This document shows positions 12,259-12,332 of a stretch of 12,332 nt of DNA, one piece after another. The stretch comes from Rikenella microfusus. GTDB lineage: Bacteria > Bacteroidota > Bacteroidia > Bacteroidales > SZUA-534. The stretch spans positions 1 through 12,332 of the forward strand of contig DYQV01000053.1 in NCBI GenBank assembly GCA_020719105.1, written 5' to 3'. How positions within the stretch are numbered: the first letter of the stretch is position 1; each line of letters starts with the position of its first letter. The translations under genes were made by a program, and so were the position numbers. Under the pieces are notes generated by a model. The model ran no database searches and was not told the origin of the DNA. It saw only the letters and a list, made by a program, of their open reading frames with translations.

Positions 12259-12332
12259 TTAATTGGTTTCTAGAATCTGAAACAATTCATCCAATTTTGG
12301 AGTGAGAATAATTTCTGTTCTCCGGTTTTTTG
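12259..12332 (-). CDS. OmpA-family outer-membrane/peptidoglycan-binding protein, C-terminal end only
   Basis: The last 23 codons and stop of a minus-strand gene that enters from the right edge of the window. The sequence KNRRTEIILTPKLDELFQIL is characteristic of the final strand and helix of Bacteroidota OmpA/MotB-like peptidoglycan-binding domains. Such proteins tether the outer membrane to the cell wall. Its final 23 residues are identical to the orphan fragment at 11274-11411. Because the reading frame continues to the window edge and the terminator is intact, this is probably the functional copy, but most of the gene is not visible. Confidence 0.8.
   Translation of the reverse strand, partial: KNRRTEIILTPKLDELFQILETN

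Larger units (their letters stand above)
12196..12332. repeat. Duplicated ompA 3' end plus terminator, copy B (continues past the window)
   Basis: Counterpart of 11213-11411 in the same orientation, about 985 bp away. It contains an intact terminator, a diverged spacer and the last codons of the OmpA-family gene. The identical 55-bp stretch reaches the last base of the window, so the true repeat length is unknown. Confidence 0.9.

Noticed and set aside
11213..12332. Insertion sequence or transposon with long direct repeats
   Set aside because: No transposase is present and the repeats encode the tail of a host gene, so they are not IS ends or ordinary short target duplications.
1..12332. tRNA or rRNA genes
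   Set aside because: Reading both strands of the intergenic regions showed no cloverleaf, CCA end or rRNA-like stretch.

Overview
The window looks like chromosomal DNA from a Bacteroidota (Bacteroidetes) bacterium. It is AT-rich. Several genes are preceded by the Bacteroidota -7 promoter box TAnnTTTG, and there is almost no Shine-Dalgarno signal. The order rplM-rpsI-rpsB-tsf, followed closely by pyrH-frr, fits that phylum, as do the secreted or lipoprotein genes of unknown function and a lipoprotein cyclophilin with a Bacteroidota-type insertion. I cannot name a genus.

Layout. (1) 67-3094, minus strand: an apparent operon read rsgA (GTPase for 30S maturation, TTG start), a lipoprotein cyclophilin overlapping its end, pepE (dipeptidase E), and a small secreted protein of unknown function. 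(2) 3234-4511, plus strand: a HAD-family sugar-phosphate phosphatase and a secreted protein of unknown function, divergent from rsgA. A strong bidirectional terminator separates them from a convergent unknown lipoprotein gene (4610-5416, minus). (3) 5630-9987, plus strand: the translation block. rplM-rpsI has a good promoter and a small leader hairpin. An imperfect 104-bp inverted repeat lies before rpsB-tsf, which ends at a strong terminator. pyrH-frr then has its own putative promoter and terminator. (4) 10023-11063, minus strand: a solitary radical SAM/SPASM protein. (5) 11064-12332: the unusual, accessory-looking part.

Region 5 holds a two-gene cassette on the minus strand: a 58-residue protein whose stop codon directly abuts the start of a MNT/AbiEii-like nucleotidyltransferase, an arrangement resembling toxin-antitoxin pairs. 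It sits between two copies of the 3' end of an OmpA-family gene together with that gene's terminator. The copy at the window's right edge is the tail of a gene continuing outside the window. The other is an orphan 45-codon fragment with no start. The two tails are identical over at least 55 bp, then switch abruptly to about 30% nucleotide divergence that is entirely synonymous. This suggests the cassette arrived with, or recombined through, a diverged allele of the ompA 3' end. An imperfect hairpin sits at the cassette/fragment junction, and two near-identical GTCAC-N3-GTGAC dyads lie beyond the fragment. This locus is the best candidate in the window for something not yet described. Everything else is ordinary core genome with a few regulatory curiosities.
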